From Microbacterium lacus (lineage in GTDB: Bacteria; Actinomycetota; Actinomycetes; Actinomycetales; Microbacteriaceae), in contig NZ_NMUM01000030.1 in NCBI RefSeq assembly GCF_002812805.1, positions 1-64,000 of the forward strand: a stretch of DNA of 64,000 bases, in the 5' to 3' direction. Below the pieces are notes generated by a model, which saw nothing but the letters and a program-made list of their open reading frames with translations, was not told the origin of the DNA and ran no database searches. Below, piece by piece: positions 1 to 8,506 of this stretch. Numbering within the stretch: position 1 is the first letter of the stretch; every line of letters starts with the position of its first letter. The position numbers and the translations under genes are program-made.

Positions 1-314
1 GGGGTCGGCGCAGCCGGAGCGGGAGCGGGAGCGGGAGTCGCGGCGGGTGCCGCGGGAGCAGCCGGAGCCGCGGGACGCACGGGGCCGGGACGACCGGCCG
101 GGCGCGGTGACGATGCGGCGGCGGGTGCCGGAGCCGCGGGCGCTGCTGCACCCTCGGCCTGAAGCGCCTGACGAAGCTTGCGAGCCACGGGGGGCTCGAT
201 GGTGGACGAGGGGCTCTTCACGAACTCACCGAGCTCTTTGAGCTTGGCCAGCGCGACTTTACTGTCGACGCCGAGTTCAGAGGCGATCTCGTGCACGCGT
301 GGTTTGGAAGCCAC
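1..314 (-). CDS. infB: Translation initiation factor IF-2, N-terminal part (cut by window edge)
   Basis: First 104 codons of IF-2, the GTPase that delivers initiator fMet-tRNA to the 30S subunit. The GTG start is preceded by AGGAGAATT. Residues about 5-48 form an IF2_N module ([13 protein letters not shown], then [10 protein letters not shown]), and an Ala/Pro-rich low-complexity linker runs to the edge, as is usual in actinobacterial IF-2. The GTPase and tRNA-binding domains lie outside the window. It is the third gene of nusA-ylxR-infB. The same N-terminal module reappears, more diverged, in Rho of this window. Confidence 0.93.
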   Translation of the reverse strand, partial: MASKPRVHEIASELGVDSKVALAKLKELGEFVKSPSSTIEPPVARKLRQALQAEGAAAPAAPAPAAASSPRPAGRPGPVRPAAPAAPAAPAATPAPAPAPAAPT

Positions 315-369
315 AATTCTCCTGTCTGGGTCCACCCAGGCAGGGCAGACCGTTAGTCGCGGACGGGAC

Positions 370-642
370 TCATTTCGAGCCGTTCACTTTGTTTCCATAG
401 CCGTTCAGCCTGTTCTCTAACGTCTGCGCGTCGAGTGGTCCCGAGACGCGTAGTGCTCGTACGAACGCGCGGCGCCGCAGTGCGGTTTCCACGCAGGCGA
501 GCGTCTCGTGCACCCACGCGCCCCGACCCGGCATCGTCGCACTCTCGTCGGGGACGAGTTGGGATTCGATGGAAACGACCCTCAGAAGGGCCGACCGGGG
601 AGCACGCGCGCGGCATCCGACACACGTCCGTACAGGTTCCAT
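370..642 (-). CDS. ylxR: YlxR family RNA-binding protein (RnpM-like)
   Basis: A 90-residue basic protein of the YlxR/DUF448 family. The N-terminal signature [18 protein letters not shown] and the later [23 protein letters not shown] carry the conserved Cys and PGRGA(W/Y) motifs. Family members bind RNA; the Bacillus homologue modulates RNase P. It sits between nusA and infB as in most bacteria, so it is probably co-transcribed with them. Start ATG at 642. A 30-bp-class palindromic repeat separates it from nusA. Confidence 0.9.
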   Translation of the reverse strand: MEPVRTCVGCRARAPRSALLRVVSIESQLVPDESATMPGRGAWVHETLACVETALRRRAFVRALRVSGPLDAQTLENRLNGYGNKVNGSK

Positions 643-660
643 CCTACACCTCCAGCAGGC

Positions 661-696
661 CTCGCTCGTTGAGCGAGCGCAGCGAGACGAAACGCT
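661..696. repeat. REP-like palindrome (TTGAGCGAGCGCAGCGAGAC type), copy A
   Basis: Intergenic palindromic sequence containing GTTGAGCGAGCGCAGCGAG followed by ACGAAACG. A near-identical copy lies downstream of proS at 8471-8500, and a related hairpin follows the MurE-like gene. This copy is inside the nusA-ylxR gap, so it should be transcribed with the operon. Translated in one frame it gives the recurring string SLSERSETKR, a source of spurious ORFs. Confidence 0.75.
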
Positions 697-704
697 CGGA
701 TCGA

Positions 705-1691
705 CTAGGACTCGAGGATGCTGTCCGGCTGAATATCGATCTTCGCGCCCGTCAGCTTGGCCGCGAGCCGCGCGTTCTGGCCCTCCTTACCGATCGCCAG
801 CGACAGCTGGTAGTCGGGAACGAGTGCACGGACGGCCTTGGTGGAAGCATCCAGGATGAAGCTCGACGTGACCTTCGCGGGCGAGAGGGCGTTGCCGACG
901 AACTTCGCGAGCTCGGGGTCGTAGTCGACGATGTCGATCTTCTCTCCACCGAGCTCTTCGGTCACGGCGCGAACACGGCGGCCCATCTCGCCGATGCAGG
1001 CGCCCTTGGCATTGATCGAGGGGTCGTTGGCCCGCACGGCGATCTTGGTGCGGTGGCCGGCCTCGCGCGCGAGCGAGATGATCTCCACCAGGCCCGATGC
1101 GATCTCGGGCACCTCGAGAGCAAACAGCTTGCGTACGAGACCCGGGTGCGTGCGTGAAACCGTGATCGAGGGACCCTTGGGGCCCTTGCCGACGCTGGTC
1201 ACATAAACGCGCAGGCGCGAGCCGTGCGGGTAGGCCTCGCCGGGCGACTGCTCTTCGGGCGGCAGGATCGCCTCGACCGAGCCGAGATCGACGTGGATCA
1301 TGCGCGGGTTGGGACCCTGCTGCACGACACCGGCGACGATGTCACCCTCTTTGCCCTTGAACTCCCCGAGCACCGCGTCATCGGCGATGTCTCGCAGTCG
1401 CTGTCCGATGACCTGCTTCGCAGCGAAGGCGGCGATGCGGCCGAAGTCGTCGGGAGTGGTCTCCTCTTCGCCGATGACCGCGTCATCGTCATCCGTCACG
1501 GGGATGAACACGCCGACGTGACCGGTCTTCCGGTCCATCTCGACGCGGGTTCCCGGGGGTACCTCACCCGTGGGCGACGTGTGCTTTCCGTAGGCGGTCA
1601 GAATCGCCTGCTCGATGATGCTCGCGAGTTCGTCGAAGGGGATTTCCTTCTCCCGCTCGATCGTCTTCAGCAGTCCGAGATCGATATCCAC
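705..1691 (-). CDS. nusA: Transcription termination/antitermination factor NusA
   Basis: NusA binds RNA polymerase and nascent RNA and modulates pausing, termination and antitermination. The protein (328 aa) has the N-terminal RNAP-binding domain (IDLGLLKTIEREKEIPFDEL), an S1 domain (around GDIVAGVVQQGPNPRMIHVDLG), and two KH domains (KGACIGEMGRRVRAVTEEL and AIGKEGQNARLAAKL). It lacks the acidic repeats of E. coli NusA, as in actinobacteria. I chose the GTG at 1691 because GGGAGG lies 6 nt upstream and the protein then begins VDIDLGLL like its relatives; an upstream start at 1802 would run into the divergent promoter. rimP, which often precedes nusA, is not adjacent. Confidence 0.93.
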   Translation of the reverse strand: MDIDLGLLKTIEREKEIPFDELASIIEQAILTAYGKHTSPTGEVPPGTRVEMDRKTGHVGVFIPVTDDDDAVIGEEETTPDDFGRIAAFAAKQVIGQRLRDIADDAVLGEFKGKEGDIVAGVVQQGPNPRMIHVDLGSVEAILPPEEQSPGEAYPHGSRLRVYVTSVGKGPKGPSITVSRTHPGLVRKLFALEVPEIASGLVEIISLAREAGHRTKIAVRANDPSINAKGACIGEMGRRVRAVTEELGGEKIDIVDYDPELAKFVGNALSPAKVTSSFILDASTKAVRALVPDYQLSLAIGKEGQNARLAAKLTGAKIDIQPDSILES

Positions 1692-1784
1692 GGAGACCTC
1701 CCTATTCAGCTCTCGTCCACGCGTCATACGCGTCGACATCCCCCCTACGTTACCGGATGACATCGAGCCGCGCCCTGAGACCCT

Positions 1785-1796
1785 TACCCTGATCGC
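1785..1796 (+). promoter_or_regulatory. Leaderless promoter -10 for the lipoprotein gene
   Basis: TACCCT followed by six bases and then the ATG at 1797. This fits the TANNNT-N6-start arrangement seen at many unlinked starts in this window and implies that transcription begins at or next to the A of the start codon. Confidence 0.55.
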
Positions 1797-2570
1797 ATGC
1801 AATCTGCTCGACCGGTCGTCGCGACCCTCGTCATCGTCGCCCTGCTCCTCGTCTCCGGCTGCTCAGCCCCCTCGACCGTGCATGCTGAGGATGACGATCT
1901 CGGCACCGTCGACGTCTACGAGATCGAAACGGATGCTGCGCTCTCCCCCACCCCCAGCGACCCGGCGCACGAGATCTGGACGATGTTCGTCGGCGTCGTC
2001 ACTCAGACCGTCGCAGCCGACACCTTCAACGCGTACTGGGTCGGCGAGTCATCCGACACCGACACCATGGCGTACGTGTCCCGCGACATCGACGACCCCA
2101 CCCAGTGGATGCTGGTCGCGAACGCCGCCTACGCCGACGACTCAGACACTCTCCTGCAGACGCTGATCCACGAGTACGCGCACGTGCTGAGCCTGAATGT
2201 CGACCAAGTACCCGAGGCATCCGGCTCGTGCGAAACGCTCGAGCTGAGCGAAGGATGCGCACTTCCGACGTCGTTCATCGATGAATTCCAGGTCGAGTTC
2301 TGGGATGCCTACGGGGAGAACGCACCGGGGCCGGACAATGACGACGCGGACGTCGCGTACGCGTTCTATGAGACGCACGAGGAGGACTTCGTCAGCGACT
2401 ACGCTGCCACGAACGTCACCGAGGACTTCGCCGAGTCGTTCGCGGCGTTCGTGCTCGAGGCAGAGCCGGACTCGGATTCGCCGCTCGCGCAGAAGCTCGA
2501 CTTCTTTTGGAACGTCCCCGAGTTCGTCGAAATCCGCGCGCACATCTCTGAGGAGTTCGGTCTCGAGTGA
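1797..2570 (+). CDS. Putative zinc metallopeptidase-like lipoprotein
   Basis: A 257-aa secreted lipoprotein: a hydrophobic signal peptide ends in the lipobox LVSGC (Cys22). The mature part carries HEYAH at residues 125-129, an HExxH zinc-binding motif, and a downstream EDFAESFAAFV stretch (Glu213 region) that could supply a third zinc ligand, as in gluzincin-type families. Four mature-region Cys could form disulfides. No specific family is recognised with certainty, and the substrate is unknown. It is transcribed away from nusA. The ATG has no Shine-Dalgarno but has a TANNNT hexamer 6 nt upstream, so it is probably leaderless. Confidence 0.7.
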   Translation: MQSARPVVATLVIVALLLVSGCSAPSTVHAEDDDLGTVDVYEIETDAALSPTPSDPAHEIWTMFVGVVTQTVAADTFNAYWVGESSDTDTMAYVSRDIDDPTQWMLVANAAYADDSDTLLQTLIHEYAHVLSLNVDQVPEASGSCETLELSEGCALPTSFIDEFQVEFWDAYGENAPGPDNDDADVAYAFYETHEEDFVSDYAATNVTEDFAESFAAFVLEAEPDSDSPLAQKLDFFWNVPEFVEIRAHISEEFGLE

Positions 2571-2616
2571 TGCGGATGTCCCCGCATCCGAGCGATCCCA
2601 CCGACATACTGTCCGC

Positions 2617-4125
2617 ATGGATGCGATCAACGACTGGCTCCTGACGTAGGGCGACAACCTCTGGACCTGGATCATCGTGCCCGTGGTGGTGATCCTCGGC
2701 CTCTACTTCACGGCACGATCCGGTGTCGTGCAGTTCCGGCTCATCCCCGAGATGTTCCGGACCCTGACCGACAAGACTCCGCGTACCGCCACAGGTGAAC
2801 CCCAGTCCGTCTCCGCCTTCCAGGCGTTCACGATCTCGGCTGCATCGCGCGTCGGCGTCGGCAACATCGCCGGTGTCGGCACGGCGATCGCGGTCGGGGG
2901 GCCCGGGGCGATCTTCTGGATGTGGTTGATGGCGTTCGTCGGCGGCGCCTCGAGCTTCATCGAGTCATCCCTCGCGCAGCTGTTCAAGGTCCGTGACACG
3001 GACGGGTTCCGCGGTGGACCCGCCTATTACATGCAGCGGGGGCTCAAAGCGCGCTGGCTCGGGATCTGGTTCGCGATCATCCTCATCGTCTGTTTTCCCT
3101 TCGCATTCTCGTCCCTGCAGGCCAACACGATCTCGGCGACGGTCAGCGGCAGCCTGGGCGAGGATGCCGCGCCCTGGCTCCCGTGGGCTGTGGGTATCGC
3201 GATAACTGTCCTCACCGCGCTGGTGATCTTCGGCGGCGTCCGCCGCATCGCATCCGTGACCCAGGCGCTCGTGCCGACCATGGCGCTGCTCTACCTGTTG
3301 CTGGGACTCGCCGTCGTGGCCCTGCACATCGACCAGCTGCCCGTCGTGTTCACCCAGATCTTCACGCAGGCGTTCGGGTTCAACGAGGTCGTGGGCGCCG
3401 CCTTCGGGTACATCGTGCTCACGGGCGTCAAGCGCGGCATGTTCTCGAACGAGGCGGGACTCGGCTCGGCGCCGAACGCCGGCGCGAGCGCAGCCGTGAC
3501 GCACCCCGTCAAGCAGGGTCTCGTGCAGACTCTCGGCGTCTACTTCGACACGTTCCTGGTGTGCACGATCACCGCGTTCATCATCCTCGTATCGGCGCCG
3601 GACCTGACCGAGGCGACGCGGGGAATCGGATTGACCCAGGGGGCGCTCGTGTCGACCCTCGGCGAGTGGTCGAACATCGCGCTGACGATCATCATTTTCC
3701 TGCTGGCGTTCAGCTCGATCCTCGGCAACTACTACTACGGCGAGTCGAACATCGAGTTCATCACCAGCCGCCCGTACGCCCTGCTCGGCTACCGCATCCT
3801 CGCCGTCCTGGCAGTTCTCGCCGGCTCAGTCGTCACGGCCGACCTCGTGTGGAACTTCGCCGACGGGGTGATGGGATTGATGGCGCTCACGAACCTGATA
3901 GCGATCGCCCTGCTCTCGGGTATCGCTTTCCGTCTGCTGAAGGACTACACGCGCCAGCGTAGGGAAGGACGCAATCCGGTCTTCACGCGTGCGCTGATGC
4001 CCGATATCGAGGGGATCGAGTGCTGGGAGGACGAGCTCTCGGTTACCGGCCCTATCGATGTCGTCGACAAGAAGTACGAGTCCCGCAAGCACCGCGATCA
4101 CCTGCACGGGGCGCCCAAGCTCTGA
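2617..4125 (+). pseudogene. Sodium:alanine/glycine symporter (AGCS family) with in-frame TAG at codon 11
   Basis: The sequence encodes an about 500-aa AGCS-family cation:alanine/glycine symporter with some ten membrane helices and the family signature NEAGLGSAPNAGASA. Reading from ATG 2617 gives MDAINDWLLT, a TAG at 2647-2649, and then, in the same frame, the normal N-terminus GDNLWTWIIVPVVV and an otherwise open frame. The ATG has CATACT six bases upstream (leaderless type), which makes it the natural start. Reinitiation at GTG 2677 would give 482 aa but would start inside the first membrane helix. It is either a recently inactivated gene, a gene rescued by internal initiation or readthrough, or a sequencing error. 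Confidence 0.6.
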
Positions 4126-4165
4126 GCGGCCGTTCCCCGCGTTCATCGGCTCAGCACCACGCGTT

Positions 4166-4177
4166 TAGGCTGAGCCG
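4166..4177 (+). promoter_or_regulatory. Leaderless promoter -10 (TAGGCT-N6-ATG)
   Basis: TAGGCT, six bases, then the ATG of the first DUF1206 gene. The same hexamer and spacing recur before ispG, dxr and the asparaginase gene. Confidence 0.6.
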
Positions 4178-4984
4178 ATGGACACCGCGGCCCCGAAACG
4201 CGTCGTGCGCGAAGCGACGCAGGTCCCGTGGTTTCGTGCGCTGGCCCGGCTCGGGTATGTGTCGAGCGGGGTCGTACACGGGCTGATCGGCTTGATTGCG
4301 TTGATCGTGGCCTTCGGAGGCGACGCCGCGACGGATCAGACCGGCGCCCTGCGCGCCATCGCCGCGCTCCCCCTGGGCTTCACGCTCCTCTGGATCATCG
4401 CCGCGGGGTTTTTCGCCCTCGCCGTGTGGAAGATCGCGGAGGGCGTGCTCGTGCGTGGCGACAATGCCTTGCGGAAGTGGGGTGCTCGCGTCGGGCAATG
4501 GGGCCAGGCGGTCGTCTTCGCCACGTTCGGAACGGTGGCAGGTGCCATCGCGATGGGAGCACGACTCAGCAGCGAGCGAGCGGCAGAGCAACTCAGTCGC
4601 GGAGTCTTGGATATCCCCGGGGGAACCTTCGTGCTCATCGCAGTGGGCATCGGGGTCGGCATCACGGGCATCTCATTCCTTTTCATGGGTGTTCGCCGCA
4701 GTTATCGCTCACAGGTTTCGGTTCCGGATGGCTCGCTCGGTCGTCTCGTCGACACACTCGGGATCGTCGGGTTCATCGCCAAGGGCGTCGCGCTCGTCGT
4801 GATCGCGGTGCTGCTCGTCGTCGCCGCGGCCCGTGACGAGGCGCGCACCGCGGGAGGCCTCGACGGCGCGCTCCGGGCCCTCCTCGATCTCGCCTTTGGG
4901 CCCCTGCTGGTCGGAATCATCGGCATCGGATTCGTCGCCTACGGGTTGTTCTGCTTCTTCCGCGCCCGCTACGCGCGGATGTGA
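4178..4984 (+). CDS. DUF1206 family membrane protein (first of tandem pair)
   Basis: A 268-aa integral membrane protein of the DUF1206 family. Three internal repeats are visible, each starting with a G(Y/Q/I)xxxGVVxG-like motif and spanning two helices: about residues 26-80, 105-165 and 190-262. It ends with the conserved FVAYGLFCFFRARYARM, almost identical to the end of the next protein. The function of the family is unknown. It has no Shine-Dalgarno and probably starts leaderless. With its neighbour it is a tandem duplication. Confidence 0.85.
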   Translation: MDTAAPKRVVREATQVPWFRALARLGYVSSGVVHGLIGLIALIVAFGGDAATDQTGALRAIAALPLGFTLLWIIAAGFFALAVWKIAEGVLVRGDNALRKWGARVGQWGQAVVFATFGTVAGAIAMGARLSSERAAEQLSRGVLDIPGGTFVLIAVGIGVGITGISFLFMGVRRSYRSQVSVPDGSLGRLVDTLGIVGFIAKGVALVVIAVLLVVAAARDEARTAGGLDGALRALLDLAFGPLLVGIIGIGFVAYGLFCFFRARYARM

Positions 4985-5036
4985 GGATCCACACCCTCTG
5001 GCATGAACGACGCGAGGCGCGCGTACGCTCAGGAGA

Positions 5037-5849
5037 ATGACACCCGACGTAGCGGATTCCGCCGAGGCAACCGCTCGCAAGGCGCCCTCGCACCCCGCTT
5101 TCCGCACACTTGCCCGCACCGGCTATGCCGCCAACGGCGTCGTCCACCTCTTGATCGGCGCCATTGTGCTGGCCGCAGGCGCGGGCGGCGGCGAATCGGA
5201 TCAGACGGGTGCTTTTCGTGCGATCGCCGAAGCGCCGCTCGGATTCGTTGCTCTCTGGGTGCTCGCTGTCGGGCTGGCCGCGCTCGCCCTCTGGTACGCG
5301 GTCGAGGGTGTACTGACCAGTGAAGAAGATGCGCGCAAACGCTGGGCGAAGCGCGTCGGCGAGTGGGCCAAAGCCATCGTCTACGCGGCCATTGGCTTCA
5401 GCGCAGCATCCGTCGCACTCGGCGCGGGATCGAGCGGCGACCAGGGCGCCCAGAACGCGAGCAGCACCGTGCTCTCCCTCCCCGGGGGACCCGTTCTGCT
5501 CGGAGTCGGCGGCCTGGTCATCGTCGTGATCGGTGGAGCTTTCGTCGTGAAGGGCGTGACGCGCAGCTTCCGCGAGAAGCTCCGGATGCCCGGCGGCACC
5601 ACCGGGCGGATCGTGACCGTACTCGGCGTCGTCGGGTATGTCGCGAAGGGCGTCGCACTCGCGATCGTCGGCGTCCTGATCGTGACGGCGGCCGTACAGG
5701 TCGACCCGGGTGAGGCGGGCGGGCTCGACCGGGCGATCTCGTCGCTCGTCGCGCTACCCTTCGGACCCTGGCTGGTCGGTGCCGCGGGTCTCGGCTTCAT
5801 CGCATACGGAATCTATTGCTTCTTCCGCGCGCGCTACGCCCGCCTGTGA
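5037..5849 (+). CDS. DUF1206 family membrane protein (second of tandem pair)
   Basis: A 270-aa paralogue of the preceding protein. Shared strings such as LARTGYAANGVVHLLIG versus LARLGYVSSGVVHGLIG, the ESDQTGAFRAIAEAPLG versus ATDQTGALRAIAALPLG segment, and the C-terminal CFFRARYAR show a duplication inside the lineage. It has the same three two-helix repeats and its function is unknown. It has its own TACGCT hexamer seven bases before the ATG, so the copies may be transcribed separately despite a gap of only 52 bp. Confidence 0.85.
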   Translation: MTPDVADSAEATARKAPSHPAFRTLARTGYAANGVVHLLIGAIVLAAGAGGGESDQTGAFRAIAEAPLGFVALWVLAVGLAALALWYAVEGVLTSEEDARKRWAKRVGEWAKAIVYAAIGFSAASVALGAGSSGDQGAQNASSTVLSLPGGPVLLGVGGLVIVVIGGAFVVKGVTRSFREKLRMPGGTTGRIVTVLGVVGYVAKGVALAIVGVLIVTAAVQVDPGEAGGLDRAISSLVALPFGPWLVGAAGLGFIAYGIYCFFRARYARL

Positions 5850-5879
5850 CCCCATAGCTCAGGGTCAACGGAATAGCTG

Positions 5880-7718
5880 TCAAGCGGGGCAGTCGTTGGC
5901 CGCCGCCGTCACGGGGACACCGTCGAAGCGCGCCTCGGTCCAGCGCATCATCGTCGACAGAAACGGCGAGCCGGGCAGCATCGGTCCGGTGTGATCCAAC
6001 TCGTCGAAGACCCGCACCTGGAGAGCCTGCCCCTCGGCGCATCGCTCTTCGACGAAGCGCTCGTACAGAGTTGTCGGGATGACCTCGTCCTGCCCGCCCC
6101 ACGCCAACAGGACGGGGGATGTCCACGGCCCGGTCGCCGCATTCTGCGCGAGCCTCTCCCCCAGCGCGCCCGCGGTCAGGTCGGCGTCGTACAGGGGCCG
6201 ATCGGCCGATACGCCGAGCGCGGCGAGCACGGACACGACCACGCCGGGCTCGGTCGGGCAACGCTGGGTCATCTCTCGCACGATCGAGCGTCCGCCCGGG
6301 GCGACGTAGTCAGCGATCATCACGTCGGGATAGGTGTCTGCGTAGGGCACCAGCACCCAAGAAATCAGCACGGACAGGATCGCCGAATCCTGCGTCCGCG
6401 CGAGCTCCTCCGCGAGCGCGAGGGGATCTGCCGCGGGCGATATCGCTACCGTCCCCTGCACGCTGAGTTCGGGCGCATAAGTGGGTGCGACCTGGCTCAC
6501 CCAGAGCGCGGCATGCCCACCCTGCGAGTGCCCCCACACCACGACCTCCGACGAGAGCCACATCCCGTCCGCATCCTCCGCGGCCCGCACTGCATCGATG
6601 GCCGAGCGGGCCTCGCTCTCGCCGATCAGATAGGGGAACGTACCGGGCGCGCCCTGCCCGGTGTAGTCCGTCGCCACAACGACCCAGCCGGCCGCGAGGG
6701 CCCGATCGATCGCGGGGATTGCCCAACGGGTGGCCGAGGCATCCGCAAGGCTTGGCGCGCACCCGCGGGCGACACCCGTCGTTCCGTGGTTCCAGATGAT
6801 GACGGGTCGCGGTCCGGGTGGCATCTCGGCGGGTGAGATCACCAGCCCGCTGGCGAGCGCGCGGTTACCGAACGTATCGGTCGTGCTGTACAGGATGCGT
6901 CTGACCTCGCCTCCGACGGGGGTGCGCCCGCTGTACGAGCCCTCCCGCAGCAACGTGCCCGGGGCGCTCGGGGGCCCATCGGGGGCGTCATAAAAAGCGT
7001 CGACGACCGGGGCCCCGTCGGCGAGCCACGTACTCACCCACCACGATCCCCCCGCGAGTCCCAGCAACACGGCAGCGAGCGCGTAGCGGCCCGCCGCGGC
7101 CCAGATGAGGCCCCGACGGCTTCCGGTCGTCTCGCCCGGCCGCGGGGAGCGTCCTCGGATCCGACGCGACGCGCGCCAGGTCAGAACGATTCCGAGCACG
7201 ACGGTTCGCAGCCCGAATGCGATCGCGACGACGAGCAGCGTGACGTCCGGCCACAGCAGGGCGAGCAGACCGAAGACCACCTGTGCCACGCCCGAAGCCC
7301 CGGCGAGAACCCGCTCGCTGACCCGGCCACGGAAGACGCCGATGGCCGCACCGAGCCCACCGAGAACCAGCAGACCGGCGATGAGTTCGGGCAACAGGTC
7401 GAGATTGCGACCGAGCCAAAACAGGATGACGCCGCCGCCGATGATCCAGAGAATGGCCAGCACGATGTTCGCCCGGCGCGGGACGTCACGCGGGGAGATC
7501 AGGTCCATCACGCCGGACGCGATGGCGCTCACCCCGATATAGATCGCCAGCACCCACAGCGATGTCAGCGGGCGGGTGACGATGAAGACGCCCAACACGA
7601 TCAGAGCGAGCCCGACGACAACTCCCACCCAAGCCGGCGCGTGACCCACGAGTCGGCTCACCCCGCCGCGACGCGGCACAGGCACGGGTGCGCGCGGGGG
7701 TGTGGGCTCGTCAGTCAC
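5880..7718 (-). CDS. HdeD-like membrane domain fused to a secretory-lipase-type alpha/beta hydrolase
   Basis: A 612-aa two-part protein. Residues about 28-180 hold six closely packed membrane helices resembling HdeD/DUF308, and a further helix lies at about 207-230. From about residue 245 on there is an alpha/beta hydrolase: oxyanion region IIWNHGTTG, nucleophile elbow GHSQG (Ser398), acid Asp544 in AWGGQDEVI and His576 in ELDHTGP. This layout matches bacterial and fungal secretory lipases. The topology suggests a membrane-anchored esterase or lipase with the catalytic part probably outside. Its substrate is unknown. GTG start at 7718 with TAGCAT seven bases upstream (leaderless type). Confidence 0.8.
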   Translation of the reverse strand: MTDEPTPPRAPVPVPRRGGVSRLVGHAPAWVGVVVGLALIVLGVFIVTRPLTSLWVLAIYIGVSAIASGVMDLISPRDVPRRANIVLAILWIIGGGVILFWLGRNLDLLPELIAGLLVLGGLGAAIGVFRGRVSERVLAGASGVAQVVFGLLALLWPDVTLLVVAIAFGLRTVVLGIVLTWRASRRIRGRSPRPGETTGSRRGLIWAAAGRYALAAVLLGLAGGSWWVSTWLADGAPVVDAFYDAPDGPPSAPGTLLREGSYSGRTPVGGEVRRILYSTTDTFGNRALASGLVISPAEMPPGPRPVIIWNHGTTGVARGCAPSLADASATRWAIPAIDRALAAGWVVVATDYTGQGAPGTFPYLIGESEARSAIDAVRAAEDADGMWLSSEVVVWGHSQGGHAALWVSQVAPTYAPELSVQGTVAISPAADPLALAEELARTQDSAILSVLISWVLVPYADTYPDVMIADYVAPGGRSIVREMTQRCPTEPGVVVSVLAALGVSADRPLYDADLTAGALGERLAQNAATGPWTSPVLLAWGGQDEVIPTTLYERFVEERCAEGQALQVRVFDELDHTGPMLPGSPFLSTMMRWTEARFDGVPVTAAANDCPA

Positions 7719-7845
7719 TCGGGCAATGCTAGATCGACTTCCGGGACGACTGCCGTACGGCGCACCCCGCGACCATCGGACACGAGGTCGATAAGCACGG
7801 TCGGCGGCGGCACCTTCGAGAGCCCGTGTGGGTTACGTTCGCCTC

Positions 7846-8460
7846 GTGCCCCTTACACAGGCCCCGCCGCCCACACGCACTCTCCGCACCGCCGACCCTG
7901 GACTCATCGGACTCCTCGGCTTCGCGATCGCGACCCTCACCGCGCAGCTCGCGCATCTCGGCGTGCAGAACGAGAGCTCGGTCTTCTGGGTGGGCGCGAT
8001 CTTCGGCGGTGTCGTTCAGATCATCGCGGGGATGCTGTCGTTCACCATCGGCGACGACTTCCACTTCCTCGTGTAAAACGCGTTCGGGTGGTACTGGCTC
8101 TGCATGCCCGGGTTCCTGCTCGGCGGAGAGCTCGGATTCTTCGAGGTCGCCGGACCCGCGCGCGGCGTCTTCACCCTGATGTTCGCTGTTCTGGCGCTGC
8201 TGTTCGCTTTTCCGGGCGCGATGCACAACTCGGTTCTTCCGATCACCCTGCTGTGCGTTTCGGCCGGGCTTGCACTGCAGTCCGTCACAGCGTTCGGGGG
8301 CGTCGAGGCATTCGGCGCGGCGGGGTCGATCCTGCTGATCGCGGCATCCGCATTCGCGACCTACATGCTCATCGAGAAGTTCATCCGTCGCACGATGGGG
8401 CGTGCCATCGTGCCACTCGGTCCATCGTGGCTGCGCGGGTCACGCGACCCGGAATCCTAG
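7846..8460 (+). pseudogene. GPR1/FUN34/YaaH acetate-uptake transporter with in-frame TAA
   Basis: Encodes a six-helix acetate/succinate:H+ symporter-like protein (AceTr, YaaH/SatP family) of about 204 residues. The GTG at 7846 (TACGTT six bases upstream) starts MPLTQAPPP, followed by DPGLIGLLGFA, a diverged form of the family NPxPLGL motif. A TAA at 8074-8076 interrupts FLV-NAFGWYWLC; the position is probably a former TAC (Tyr), one base away. The frame then continues open for another 128 codons through four helices. As read it yields only a 76-residue fragment. It may be a recent loss or a sequencing error. Confidence 0.65.
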
Positions 8461-8470
8461 CCCCGCAGCG

Positions 8471-8500
8471 GTCGTTGAGCGAGCGAAGCGAGACGAAACG
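8471..8500. repeat. REP-like palindrome, copy B
   Basis: GTCGTTGAGCGAGCGAAGCG then AGACGAAACG, differing by one base from the core of copy A between nusA and ylxR. It lies in the 46-bp gap between the convergent yaaH and proS genes, where it could act as a bidirectional terminator or mRNA stabiliser. Confidence 0.7.
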
Positions 8501-8506
8501 CCCGCC

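Noticed and set aside
435..1157. Plus-strand ORF containing SLSERSETKR
   Set aside because: This string is the translation of the intergenic palindrome; the rest is antisense to ylxR and nusA.
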